Notes under the pieces: model-generated
Database searches by the model: none
Told to the model about the DNA's origin: nothing
What the model saw: the letters and a program-made list of their open reading frames with translations, nothing else
Program-made: the position numbers and the translations under genes
Source: an uncultured Bacteroidota bacterium
GTDB taxonomy: Bacteria > Bacteroidota > Bacteroidia > AKYH767-A > JABDAW01
Direction of reading: 5' to 3'
NCBI GenBank assembly: GCA_903844645.1
Contig: CAIMUP010000007.1
Coordinates: 1-43,778, forward strand
Length of the DNA: 43,778 bases
In this document: piece by piece, positions 1 through 9,900 of the stretch
How positions within the stretch are numbered: the stretch's first letter is position 1
How the letters are laid out: every line of letters starts with the position of its first letter

Positions 1-9
1 AGACCAACA

Positions 10-226
10 ATGTCATTGAAGCAACGTAACATGTCATCGAAGGAACGTAACCTGTCAATGAAGGAAGCTAACCTGTCATTGAAGGAAGCTAACTTGTCAT
101 TGAAGGAAGCTAACCTGTCATTGAAGGAAGCTAACTTGTCACCGAAGGAAGCTAACTTGTCATCGAAGCAACGTAAAATGTCATCGAAGCAACGTAAAAT
201 GACATTGAAGCAACGTAAAATGACAC
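10..226 (+). repeat. 21-bp tandem array 1 (about 10 units)
   Basis: Ten consecutive 21-bp units, beginning at 10, 31, 52 and so on, with consensus close to tgtcattgaaggaagctaac. One frame is open and reads as heptads such as SLKEANL and SSKQRKM. Variants are ordered almost symmetrically: outer units carry KQR-type heptads and central units carry near-identical KEANL heptads. The array is bounded by a perfect 7-bp inverted repeat, agaccaa at 1-7 and ttggtct at 229-235. An 82-residue ORF (10-258) can be read through it, but it has no promoter in view and no non-repeat domain, so I treat it as a DNA repeat rather than a gene. The rest of 1-453 holds no other feature except a promoter-like box. 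Confidence 0.9.
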
Positions 227-352
227 TTTTGGTCTCGTTTTTTTTATTTTCTCCCTAAAACCATTCTCCCAAAAAGTGTGGAAAGTGGCGTGGGTAGAGG
301 GGATAGAGGGGGTATTTATTATTTTATGTAGGATTTATTACGGATTTTTATG

Positions 353-360
353 TAGTTTTG
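353..360 (+). promoter_or_regulatory. Bacteroidota -7 box upstream of the secreted protein gene
   Basis: TAGTTTTG matches the TAnnTTTG -7 consensus of the Bacteroidota sigma factor. No clear TTTG -33 box is seen at the usual distance. It would give an untranslated leader of roughly 85-90 bases before the ATG at 454. Confidence 0.45.
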
Positions 361-453
361 CAACTTGAAGGAATTTGTAAATCTTTAATCAAAACTTAAA
401 AGAATATCTATCTTTTGACATCTATAACAATGCAATAAATCAAAGAAATTATT

Positions 454-1404
454 ATGAGAAAAACAATTTTAATTTTTACAATTTTATCTATCAGTAAATT
501 CGGATTTTGCACAACATGGGATGAGCCATGGCAAGATCAAATTATTAAGGAGGCTGATTGTTTTATTTATGCTAAGGTTAATTCATCGGATAAAAATGAT
601 GGTGTAAAAATAAAGGTGTTAAAAACCTTGGCTGGTACTATTATTAAGGGAGATATTAAAATTAAAAATTATTACTTGCTTCATTTATGCAGTACTTCAG
701 CAGGTCATGGTCCAGAGTTTCATTTTACTGAATCTAAAGAATATTATTTCTTTCTAAAGAAAAATAAGGAAGGTGAATATTGCATTTCTACGCCAACATC
801 TGGCTTTGCAAAAGTTAATGATAAACAGGTTTATGCCACATATCGTCATAGCTATCATCAAGTTATTATTTCCCCTGAGATTTATGAAAAAACAATGATT
901 GCAATTTTTAATAATTACCATAATCTTGCTTATGATAAGAAATATATAGAAGATTTTATCAACAAATATCTTTCTAAGGAACCTGCAAATACTCAAACTG
1001 AAACCAGAGATTTATTTTTCTGCCAACATGTTGCTCTTGAATGCATATATCACCTTCGCTTGACAGGATATTATTCAAAAATAATTCCCTTTCTTCATGA
1101 CACATCAAATTTTCATAACCAGATGTCTGGCGCAAGAGCATTGATTTCATATAACACAAAAGAATGTAAAGATGAATTGCTTAATGTAATTTCTGATACC
1201 AGTAGAACAGGTTTTGTACAAGTAATGTGTGTATTTTCTCTAAGCAGTTTTAATCCAATAGAATTAAAGCCAGAGTTAATAAAGATATTGGAAACAGCAT
1301 CCAATGAAGAATCAGGCTTTGGCGGTGACATTATGGACCCAAGAGTATGTACTCATGTTCCAAGATTTAAAGCCGCCTTGGGTAGATTAATTGATAAATT
1401 ATAA
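454..1404 (+). CDS. Secreted protein of unknown function
   Basis: A 316-residue protein that I do not recognise. Residues 1-19 form a signal peptide (basic MRK, then a hydrophobic stretch ending near FGFCT), so it is exported; the Cys in that stretch is not a convincing lipobox. Residues about 30-130 look like a compact beta-rich domain with a Cys pair (near LHLCSTS and EYCIST). The last 130 residues are alpha-helical with a pattern that resembles HEAT-type repeats. It lies alone between array 1 and a hairpin-rich spacer. Codon use is AT-rich like its neighbours. The call as a real gene is firm; the function is open. Confidence 0.75.
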   Translation: MRKTILIFTILSISKFGFCTTWDEPWQDQIIKEADCFIYAKVNSSDKNDGVKIKVLKTLAGTIIKGDIKIKNYYLLHLCSTSAGHGPEFHFTESKEYYFFLKKNKEGEYCISTPTSGFAKVNDKQVYATYRHSYHQVIISPEIYEKTMIAIFNNYHNLAYDKKYIEDFINKYLSKEPANTQTETRDLFFCQHVALECIYHLRLTGYYSKIIPFLHDTSNFHNQMSGARALISYNTKECKDELLNVISDTSRTGFVQVMCVFSLSSFNPIELKPELIKILETASNEESGFGGDIMDPRVCTHVPRFKAALGRLIDKL

Positions 1405-1539
1405 TGACCATAACATCTGAAAGGGGATCGTGGGCATTAATCATCTTCCAAGTTTATCATCTTAAATTAATCTTTAGAAATAAAACCATATCCCACTCGA
1501 GCGGGACTGAAACGCACCTTCCGGTTTTCATTTCTTTCC

Positions 1540-1582
1540 TCGTTTTGTGATAGTTCCGCCCTTGCGGACTACAACAAAACGA
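1540..1582. repeat. REP-like hairpin in the 1405-1647 spacer
   Basis: A 43-nt imperfect palindrome: tcgttttgt (1540-1548) pairs with acaaaacga (1574-1582), tagt (1551-1554) with acta (1568-1571), and ccgc (1556-1559) with gcgg (1564-1567). A second near-palindrome, cccactcgagcggg, lies just upstream at about 1492-1505. Neither is followed by a T-run on either strand, so a simple terminator is unlikely. The paired GC-rich palindromes look like a dispersed REP-type element, which cannot be confirmed from one copy. Confidence 0.5.
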
Positions 1583-1647
1583 TACTAATTCATATCCTTA
1601 TACCGATACCAAATCTTCTTTTTTTCGTTTAAGTACGGTAATGAATG

Positions 1648-1655
1648 TACATTTG
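1648..1655 (+). promoter_or_regulatory. -7 box of the outer-membrane barrel gene
   Basis: TACATTTG matches TAnnTTTG exactly. Transcription would begin near 1660, on top of the upstream TTG codon at 1661, so translation most likely starts at the ATG at 1676. This box decides the start of the downstream gene. Confidence 0.6.
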
Positions 1656-1675
1656 CGGAATTGGATTTGAAAATA

Positions 1676-4600
1676 ATGATAGCGAATAAGGTTTTGTGTA
1701 ATAAGAATTTGGGCTTTATAATTAGGGGTTTGATATTCCTCTTTCTGTTAATTTATTCTTCTGAATCTAATGCACAATGGGTCAGTAATATCCGTCAGAA
1801 GTATATCACAGTTAAGGCTGATACCGTGGCTTTCGATACCTTGAGCAGCATTCCGAATTCACTTTATTTAATAGCTAATGGAAAGAATATTGATACCTCT
1901 GCTTATATGATTTCTTATGAGGATGCTCGCTTGATTTGGAAGAAGAATTCGGAGGCTTATCGAGCGATTTCGGAGGATAGTGTGCGGCTTACTTATCGGA
2001 TGTTTCCCTACTTGCTGAACCAAACTTATCAGCATAAAGATGTGCATCGGATTCAGAAGGATATTTATGGAAACGTCAATCCTTTCGCCTATTCCAGCGA
2101 GACGGGGAAGGCTGATTTGTTCCAGTTTCAGGGCTTGAATAAGACGGGAAGTATTTCGCGGGGCGTGACTTTTGGTAACAATCAGGACTTGGTTGTGAAC
2201 TCGAATCTTAATCTTCAACTTGCCGGAAAACTGGGCGATAATGTGGAGATACTTGCCTCCATCACCGATCAGAATATCCCCATCCAGCCTGAAGGAAACA
2301 CGAAACAGATACAGGATTTCGATAAAGTTTTTATTCAAATCTCTCGCAACAAAGCGAAGTTGATTGCCGGCGACTTTGAATTGAAAAGACCCGATAGTTA
2401 CTTCATGAATTTCTATAAAAAGGCACAAGGCGGTATCTTTACCGATGAATTTTATCTGGAAGATACTACGAATAATAAACATGCCGGCATCATGAAAGTA
2501 GGCGCCAGTGCTGCCATTTCGAAGGGGATCTTTGCAAGGAATACGATACAGGGAATTGAAGGGAATCAAGGTCCTTATAAACTAAAAGGAAGCAACAACG
2601 AGTTATATATTATAGTACTTTCCGGCTCTGAAAAAGTCTTTATTGATGGGCAATTAATGCAGCGTGGACAGGACAATGATTATATCATAGATTACAACAC
2701 CGGAGAGGTTACCTTCATGCCGAAACGGTTGATAACAAAGGATTCTCGGTTGGTTATCGAGTATCAATATTCTAATAATTACTTTGCTCGATCCATGCTT
2801 TTTGCTAACACGGAATATGCAAAGGATAACTTCAAGATTCGTTTCAATGCATACTCTGAACAGGATAGTAAAAGTCAGCCGTTGTTGCAGAGTTTGGATT
2901 CGGCACAGCAACAATTTTTATCAGGTATTGGTAATGATGTGCAGCATGCCGTTTATCCCGCTGTTGCAGTCGTTACGTATGATTCTACAAAGATTTTATA
3001 TAAGAAAATTGATACGCTAATTGGCTCTGTTCTTTATTCAGGAATTTATGTTTATAGTACGCATCGTGACAGTGCGAAATATCAATTAGGCTTCTCCAAT
3101 GTAGGGAATGGTAATGGCAATTATGTTCCGATTAATAGCACCGCAAATGGAAATGTTTATACATGGATTGCGCCTGTAAATGGCGTGCCACAAGGGAATT
3201 ACGAGCCTGTTGAATTGTTGGTCACTCCAAAGAAACAACAGCTGTTTACATTGGGTGGTGACTATGCTTTCTCAAAGAATACCAAGATGAATTTCGAGGG
3301 AGCATTGAGTAATAATGATGTTAATTTATTTTCTAAAACTGGTAAGCAGAATGATGTTGGAGAGGCAATCAAAATTGGCTTTGAGAATGTGCAAAAACTG
3401 GATAAAGATTCTGCTGGCTGGAAACTTATTTCTGGTATCAAATATGAAGAAACTACTAAGGATTTCAAGCCCATAGAACGTTATCGTCCCACTGAATTTG
3501 AAAGGGATTGGAACATCCCATCAACCGATACTATTAAGGCAGATGATCATCTTGCAGGAGTTAGTTTGTCTTTGATTAATCCCAAGACCGGAAGTATTAA
3601 TTATGATTTTAAAACTTATCTGAAAGCCAGTGAATACAAAGATATGATGAATACTATTAGTACTAATCTTAACTGGAAAAGGTTCCGATTGTTATCGAAT
3701 GTCAGTCTACTGGATGCTTCGGGAACTGTTAATCCATCTACTTTTCTTCGGCAGAAAGTTGATCTTTCAAAATCGTTTAAATCTATTATGATTGGCGTCT
3801 CTGAAGATGAGGAAAACAATAAGTTCAAAGCTGCTGATAGTAATTTTTTGTCGAGTAACAGCTATCGTTATAATCAATGGATGGTTTATGTTACGAACCC
3901 TGATACTACTAAGAATAAATTCAGGATTGATTATGGTGAAAGGTATGATTATGGCACGTGGGGCTTGAGTTTCAAGCAATCAACCAAAGCAAGGAATGCA
4001 GACTTTTCTCTTGAATTATTAAAGAATCCAAACAATAGATTTAGCATCAGCACAACCTATCGAACATTGACGATAATTGATTCAACGTTATCATTTCAAA
4101 AGCCTACTGAATCTTTGTTGAATCGAATGGAATATAGTTTCAACATACTTAATCGATTGATGACTTCTACAACGTTTTATGAAATAGGAACGGGGCAGGA
4201 ACAGAAGCAGCAGTATGTCTATGTGCAGGTGCAGCCGGGCAAAGGCGTGTATCAATACCTTGGCGATTTGAATGGAAATGGTGTGCAGGATCTCAATGAA
4301 TTTGCGGTTGCTCAGTTCCCCGATCAGGCAACATTTATAAGGGTTTATACTCCCACCAATGTTTATGTGAAAGATTATACCAATCGTTTTAACGAGAGCA
4401 TATTCCTCAATCCTGCTGCGGCTTTCGGGAATAAAACTACCGGCATCAAGAAGTTCATCGGTCGTTTCTCTGACAATGCAACTTACTCTACTGATCGCAA
4501 AACGACTAATAATAATCTTAAATCCTTGTTCAATCCTTTTGAAAATATCATCACGGATTCTTCTTTGATTTCTACCAATGTTTCGGCGCGTAACAGCATT

Positions 4601-5221
4601 TATTTTAACAAGACGAGTTCGAGTTGGGGGATTGATTATACAATCTCTGATACAAGAAACAAAAGCCTGCTTTCCAATGGTTATGATTCACGGACGACGA
4701 CCGAAAATGCTATCAATGCTCGTTGGAATTTATCGAGAGTTATCGGCTTGAACCTTTCATTAAAAGATGGAACGAAACGAAGTTTATCGGACTTCTTTTC
4801 TATCTCCGATTACAATTTCATTTATAAGGAAGCAACTTCTAAAATCAGCTACCAGCCGGGTGTATCATTCAGGACGAGTCTGAGTTATTCTTATATTAAA
4901 AAGGATAATGATCCGGCATTGGGAGGGGAGAAGGCGGTTGAAAATAACATCGGTACAGAGATTAAATACAGTTCGACAACGAAAGGAATATTAACTGCTA
5001 AATTCAACTATGTTAAGTTCAATTATAATGCTCCTGAAAATACACAGCTTGCTTTTGTAATGTTAGATGGTTTGCACAATGGAACGAACCTGACCTGGGG
5101 ACTAAATCTACAAAGAAATCTTTCAGGGAATATGCAATTGAGCTTGAATTATGACGGTCGAAAATCGGAGACGACAAGTGCTGTGCATACCGGCAGTGTG
5201 CAGTTGAGGGCGTATTTTTAG
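1676..5221 (+). CDS. Large outer-membrane beta-barrel protein, SprA-like character
   Basis: About 1181 residues from the ATG at 1676; an upstream TTG at 1661 would add five residues but overlaps the predicted transcription start. An uncleaved signal peptide (hydrophobic FIIRGLIFLFLLIYSS, then SNAQ) is followed by a conserved-looking region near residues 150-260 with the motifs SRGVTFGNNQDL and ASITDQNIPIQPEGNT. The rest is long alternating amphipathic strands rich in Asn, Tyr and Ser, and the chain ends in ...QLRAYF. A terminal Phe is the signature of barrels inserted by the BAM machinery. The motif region recalls the repeated barrel segments of SprA, the T9SS translocon, but the protein is about half the length of SprA, so I do not call it SprA. 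It is probably a monocistronic surface or transport barrel. Confidence 0.75.
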   Translation: MIANKVLCNKNLGFIIRGLIFLFLLIYSSESNAQWVSNIRQKYITVKADTVAFDTLSSIPNSLYLIANGKNIDTSAYMISYEDARLIWKKNSEAYRAISEDSVRLTYRMFPYLLNQTYQHKDVHRIQKDIYGNVNPFAYSSETGKADLFQFQGLNKTGSISRGVTFGNNQDLVVNSNLNLQLAGKLGDNVEILASITDQNIPIQPEGNTKQIQDFDKVFIQISRNKAKLIAGDFELKRPDSYFMNFYKKAQGGIFTDEFYLEDTTNNKHAGIMKVGASAAISKGIFARNTIQGIEGNQGPYKLKGSNNELYIIVLSGSEKVFIDGQLMQRGQDNDYIIDYNTGEVTFMPKRLITKDSRLVIEYQYSNNYFARSMLFANTEYAKDNFKIRFNAYSEQDSKSQPLLQSLDSAQQQFLSGIGNDVQHAVYPAVAVVTYDSTKILYKKIDTLIGSVLYSGIYVYSTHRDSAKYQLGFSNVGNGNGNYVPINSTANGNVYTWIAPVNGVPQGNYEPVELLVTPKKQQLFTLGGDYAFSKNTKMNFEGALSNNDVNLFSKTGKQNDVGEAIKIGFENVQKLDKDSAGWKLISGIKYEETTKDFKPIERYRPTEFERDWNIPSTDTIKADDHLAGVSLSLINPKTGSINYDFKTYLKASEYKDMMNTISTNLNWKRFRLLSNVSLLDASGTVNPSTFLRQKVDLSKSFKSIMIGVSEDEENNKFKAADSNFLSSNSYRYNQWMVYVTNPDTTKNKFRIDYGERYDYGTWGLSFKQSTKARNADFSLELLKNPNNRFSISTTYRTLTIIDSTLSFQKPTESLLNRMEYSFNILNRLMTSTTFYEIGTGQEQKQQYVYVQVQPGKGVYQYLGDLNGNGVQDLNEFAVAQFPDQATFIRVYTPTNVYVKDYTNRFNESIFLNPAAAFGNKTTGIKKFIGRFSDNATYSTDRKTTNNNLKSLFNPFENIITDSSLISTNVSARNSIYFNKTSSSWGIDYTISDTRNKSLLSNGYDSRTTTENAINARWNLSRVIGLNLSLKDGTKRSLSDFFSISDYNFIYKEATSKISYQPGVSFRTSLSYSYIKKDNDPALGGEKAVENNIGTEIKYSSTTKGILTAKFNYVKFNYNAPENTQLAFVMLDGLHNGTNLTWGLNLQRNLSGNMQLSLNYDGRKSETTSAVHTGSVQLRAYF

Positions 5222-5307
5222 AACAAGTGTTTACCTCCCCCCTACTCTATTTTTTCCAAATTTTATTGGCTTAACAAGAAGCATTTAAGGAGTTCACGAT
5301 TTTTTTA

Positions 5308-5315
5308 TAATTTTG
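5308..5315 (+). promoter_or_regulatory. -7 box of the tmRNA promoter
   Basis: TAATTTTG is an exact TAnnTTTG match placed 17 bases before the mature tmRNA 5' end at 5332. A clear -33 TTTG box is not seen. Confidence 0.6.
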
Positions 5316-5331
5316 CAGTGTTAAAAAGATC

Positions 5332-5697
5332 GGGGCTGACAGGAATTGACAGCAGGCGCGATAGATTGGTAAGCATGTAGAGCGTTGGGAGTATGGCTCT
5401 TTAAAATCAACTTTCACAGCCATAACTGGCGAAAATAATTACGCATTAGCAGCTTAAGCCAAGCTTAAGAAGCTGATCATCTCGGAGAGGTTTTTTCTGA
5501 CGGCTTTTCCAACGGGGTGTCGTTAGTTCGGGATAGTTTCTACGAGGTCCTGGCGTAGAGGCGAAACAAAGGGAATAAGGTTGTAACCCGGCTGGCGTCA
5601 GGCTGGTTGCAACTCGAAAATCAAAGTGCCGCTAAACATGTAGAAAGCTAATATATTCCTTGTCTGGACGAGGGTTCAAATCCCTCCAGCTCCACCA
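5332..5697 (+). ncRNA. ssrA: Transfer-messenger RNA (tmRNA)
   Basis: tmRNA rescues stalled ribosomes: it acts as an alanyl-tRNA, then as an mRNA that adds a degradation tag. The 5' end ggggctg pairs with the 3' cagctcc, followed by encoded CCA (ends at 5697). The 3' part has the T-arm motif ggttcaaatccc. The tag frame at 5428-5457 reads GENNYALAA then TAA, the Bacteroidota-type tag. The length of 366 nt is normal for a one-piece tmRNA. It has its own -7 box and a strong terminator directly downstream, so it is an independent unit. Confidence 0.97.
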
Positions 5698-5707
5698 AGA
5701 AAAGTAG

Positions 5708-5739
5708 AGGATGATAGAGATACTATCATCCTTTTTTTC
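5708..5739 (+). terminator. Intrinsic terminator of ssrA
   Basis: aggatgatag (5708-5717), a 5-nt loop and ctatcatcct (5723-5732), followed by a T-run. A perfect 10-bp stem, 10 nt after the tmRNA CCA end. Confidence 0.9.
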
Positions 5740-5778
5740 TTTTATAATATTAGGGTAAAGCATCGTTGCCGAGGCTCG

Positions 5779-6777
5779 TTATTTTGTGTTTTCTTTCCCG
5801 AATAATTCCAGCAAAATATGCTTCGATTTTTCGGTCAATACATAGTTCGATGGTGGCTGTTTTTTTACCAAATTATAGTGCAGCATCTTTTGCAAATGTT
5901 TCTCAAATCCTTTTACCGAAAGCCCGCTAAAACCGCGCAATTCAGAACTTGTTGCCTTACCTGCATTATGCAAAAGCAGCAATTCTTTAGCAACAGTTTT
6001 AAAGGAATCCCTATCAGCACGGCGTGCCAATGTTCCCTTCAATTTACTGCTAAAATTTATGATGGAATCTTTATCAGAATTTAATTGTGCAGGAAGGGAA
6101 TGCGTATCCTCCAATCGCGCATTGGATGCCGCTTCCTTAATTTTCGCAGCAGCCGAATTTTGTTCATTTACGGCATCCTCAAAATCGTTGTAGAAGTTAT
6201 ATAACGTGTTTTGTCCATCTCCATTTTTGATGTAATCTTCTAAAGCATTACGAAGCCCTTTCTCGAAAATTTTGTATAGCAAATCGCTTCCGTTACCATC
6301 GGTAATTAATTTTGACAGGGCTTCTGTAACAGGAATACCCCCAAGGTTATTTTCTGAAATGCCCGTTTTCAACTGTATTACCCCAAGGTCATCTTTTGGT
6401 ATGCCCTTATTTAATTGTATTACCCCAAGGTCATCCTTTGGTATGCCTTTATTCAACTGTATTACCCCAAGGTCATCCTTTGGTATGCCTTTATTCAACT
6501 GTATTCCCCCAAGGTCATCTTTTGGTATGCCCTTATTCAACTGTATTCCCCCAAGGTTATCATTTAGGATGTCACTATTCAACTGTATTCCCCCAAGGTC
6601 ATCTTTTACTTTGCCTCCATACAACTTTTTACCCCCAAGGTCGGTTTCAGCAATATCAACTTCAGATTGAAATAAGGAGATATTATTTTTCAGGAACGCA
6701 TTTTCATTCTTCAAAGCCATCAGGTGCTTTAGTAGTATCTTTATAATCTTTCGCTCCTCTATGTTCAGTTTTTCCAT
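5779..6777 (-). CDS. Winged-helix protein with a 14-residue repeat region
   Basis: A 332-residue protein. Residues about 1-40 are helical (KLNIEERKIIKILLKHL). Residues about 45-160 are a tandem array of a 14-residue unit, consensus DLGGIQLNKGIPKD, encoded by exact 42-bp steps. Residues about 165-250 are charged and helical. Residues about 255-330 look like a winged helix-turn-helix of MarR/ArsR character (LLLLHNAGKATSSELRGFSG, then GFEKHLQKMLHYNLVKK and YVLTEKSKHILLE). A DNA-binding regulator is likely; ligand and targets are unknown. The repeat unit is not a recognisable coiled coil. It is the only array in the window that sits in a convincing gene. It lies between the ssrA terminator and a strong bidirectional terminator, so it is transcribed alone. 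Confidence 0.8.
   Translation of the reverse strand: MEKLNIEERKIIKILLKHLMALKNENAFLKNNISLFQSEVDIAETDLGGKKLYGGKVKDDLGGIQLNSDILNDNLGGIQLNKGIPKDDLGGIQLNKGIPKDDLGVIQLNKGIPKDDLGVIQLNKGIPKDDLGVIQLKTGISENNLGGIPVTEALSKLITDGNGSDLLYKIFEKGLRNALEDYIKNGDGQNTLYNFYNDFEDAVNEQNSAAAKIKEAASNARLEDTHSLPAQLNSDKDSIINFSSKLKGTLARRADRDSFKTVAKELLLLHNAGKATSSELRGFSGLSVKGFEKHLQKMLHYNLVKKQPPSNYVLTEKSKHILLELFGKENTK
6341..6676 (-). repeat. 42-bp tandem array 2, inside the winged-helix gene
   Basis: Eight copies of ccaagg on the + strand at 6341, 6383, 6425, 6467, 6509, 6551, 6593 and 6635, every step exactly 42 bp. The + strand unit contains a dyad, ccaaggtcatcctttgg, with a one-base bulge. Central units are nearly identical and edge units diverge. 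In the gene frame the unit is 14 residues, that is two heptads. Confidence 0.95.
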
Positions 6778-6852
6778 GTTGTTATTTTTAATCTTTTTTA
6801 TGTCGTTTTTGGTATCAGTTTTAGTAGAAATTTGTTGTTCCTATCATCAAAT

Positions 6853-6901
6853 AAAAAGCCCCCCGATGATCCCAATAATTCCAGATCACGGGGGGCTTTT
6901 T
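6853..6901. terminator. Bidirectional intrinsic terminator
   Basis: aaaaagcccccc (6853-6864) pairs perfectly with ggggggcttttt (6890-6901). The A-run and T-run on both sides allow termination in both directions. It lies downstream of the 1965-residue T9SS gene and upstream of the winged-helix gene, both on the - strand. Confidence 0.9.
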
Positions 6902-6921
6902 GGTTGTTACTATTTAATGAT

Positions 6922-9900
6922 TTATTGCACCACTATTTTCGTCTTCATCACGGCATCGCCTTTGGCAAGATGAACCATATAAACGCCTTTCGATATTCCT
7001 GAAAGATTCATCTGGAATTGGTTATCGCCTATCACAGAATTATTGGTTGCCGACCACACTTCTCTTCCGGTAATATCCGTCAAACGAATCGTGTAAGCTT
7101 CTTCTTTATCAGATGAAAACACAATCGTCGCCTGGTCTGTCGCAGGATTTGGATAGACGTTGAAGGCACTAATTTCGGATGCGCCATCGCCTTCCAACCT
7201 CGCTAAAGTAGTAAATGTTTGCGGCGCACTAAAGCCGGAGACACTGGTCTGCGAGGCATTGCAATTGGTCTGCACTTCCCAGTCGTACATAGTATTGTGC
7301 ATCAGTTGCGAGAAGGTATAATGGTTATTCGGGAGGATGGTATGGGACACCCAAACATTGGCATTATGGACGCTGATACGAACTGTATATCCGACATAGC
7401 AAGAGGGCTGAATCCAATTTCCCATCGCATACGTGGCACCGATATTGGTGGTCGGCGTGGCAGCAATATTCGGGATGGCGCAAGATCCGGTGATGGTCGT
7501 TGAAGCCGTTCCGGTACATCCATTCGTACTCGTAACGGTAACGGTATAAATTCCGTTTGCATTCACCGAATCGGCTTGGGTAATGGCACCATCGCTCCAG
7601 TTATAACTCGGAAACGTAGCCCCGACAGTAAGCATCGCATAGCCGCCACCACAAAGATTGTTGAGATGCGTAACTAATATATTAGGCACCGGAGCATTGT
7701 AGGATGTGATGGTTCTTTGCGCTGTTCCGGAACAATTTCCTCCGTTAGAAACGGTAACGAGATACGAGCCACTGGTGGAGGTCGTGATGGTCTCCGTAGT
7801 CGCTCCCGTACTCCAATGATAAGTGTTGTACACACCCGCATCTAATGTAACCGTGTTGTTACCACAGAACTGGGTAGGACCATTCGCAAAGATGGTAGGG
7901 ACAATAAACGGAGTAACGGTAACCACCTGCGATGCAGTGCCAGTACAACCGTTATTTCCCGTAACCGTTACCATATAAGTTCCCGATGAAAGGACGAGGA
8001 TGGATTCAGTAGTTTGTGAATTCATCCAATGATACGCGGTATATAATCCGGCATCCAACGTAACCATTCCGCCTTGGCAGAAGTTCGTAGGACCATTTGC
8101 AGTAATCACGGCATTAGGGCTTGCATGGGAAGTAACAGAGATGGAAGCAGAGGCAGTACAGTTGTTACCATTAATAACCGTTACGGTATAAATTCCGGTT
8201 GTGGAGGTCGTAATAGAAGAAGTCGTAGCCCCAGTATTCCAAAGGTAGGATGGATAAGTACCTGCATTCAAAGTAACCGAGCCACCAGTACAGAAGGTCG
8301 TAGGTCCATTCGGAATAATAACAGGAATAGGATGGGTAAATACCTGAACAAACTGGCAGGTACTTCCTATGCAGCCATTGGCATCAGTAACCGAAACGCA
8401 ATACGGTTGCGAGCCGAATACGGTGATAGATTCGGTCGTGCTTCCAGTGTTCCACATGTACGCTCCCCAATTCCCTGCATCCAAAGTAACCGAACCGCCA
8501 TCGCAGAAAGTAGTAGGTCCATTCGCAGTGATGATAGGGGATGGCGAAGGATTGACAGTTACCCCAATCGAGGCGATACCAGTACAACCATTTCCATCAG
8601 TTACAGTAACCATGAATGTTCCGCTGGTAGTGGCAGAGATTGAAGACGATGTAGCACCATTGCTCCAGCTATAGGAGGCAAAAGAACCAGCATTCAACAG
8701 CACCGAACCACCATCACAGAATGTTGTCGGACCATTAGCAGTAACGGTTGGAGTCGGGTTTGTATGAACAGTAACCACTGTCGAAGCTATGCCTGTGCAT
8801 CCCAAATTATCAGTAACCGTTACAGAATAAGTACCTGATGAAGAAGCGGTAATTGTTCCGGTTGTGGCTTGATTACTCCAGTTATAAGAAGTAAAAGTTC
8901 CGGCATTTAAGGTCGTGGAGTTGCCATCGCAAATACTTGCTGCTCCAGTAATGGTTGGGGTGGGATTGGAATACACAGTAACCGTTTGCGAAGCAATTCC
9001 GATACAACCATTAATATCTGTTATAGTAACCACATAAGCCCCCGTTGCAGATACAGTGATGGTTTCAGAAGTTGCATTGTTATTCCAATGATAGGAAACC
9101 CAAGTACCTGCATCAAGCGTTACCGAGCTTCCGCTACAGAAAGTGGTAAGACCATTTGCAACAATATTCGGAGTAGGGTTTTGATTCGCAGTTACCGATT
9201 GCGATGCAGTCGCTGTACACCCGCTACCATTGGTAACCGTAACCATATAATTACCGGAAGCAGTAACGGTAATTGTTTGGGTAGTGGCATTGGTGCTCCA
9301 ATGATAAGAAGCGAATAAACCAGCATCCAACATCACCGAACCGCCTTGACAGAAAATAGTCGCACCATTTGCAATAATGCTCGGGTTCGGATTCGCATTG
9401 ACAGTAACCTGCATATAAGCCAATCCTGTACAACCACTACTATTTGTAACCGTAACGATGTAGGTACCGGTAGTGGTAACAGTTATAGATTGATTTGTGC
9501 TTCCCGTGCTCCATGAATAGGAAGAAAAGATTCCGGTATTCAAGATAACAGAACCGCCAGCACAAAATGTTGTAGTATCGCTTGGAGTAATAATAGGAGA
9601 AGGATTCTGATTGACATTAACCAATTGAGAAGCCGTCCCAGTACAACCGAAACTATTAGTAACGGTTACTCTGTAGTTCCCTGTTTGGGTAATGGTCACG
9701 GTTTGGGTTGTAGCGCCATTTTGTGTGCTCCAATGATAAGATGTATATCCTCCTCCTGCATTAAGCACTACCGAACCTCCCTGACAGAAGGTAGTTGGAC
9801 CATTAGTAGTAATAGTATCTATTGGGTTGGGATTAACAGTAATGGTAATAGAGGCAGTACCGGTACATCCTGTATTATCAGAAACCGTTACGGAATAAAT

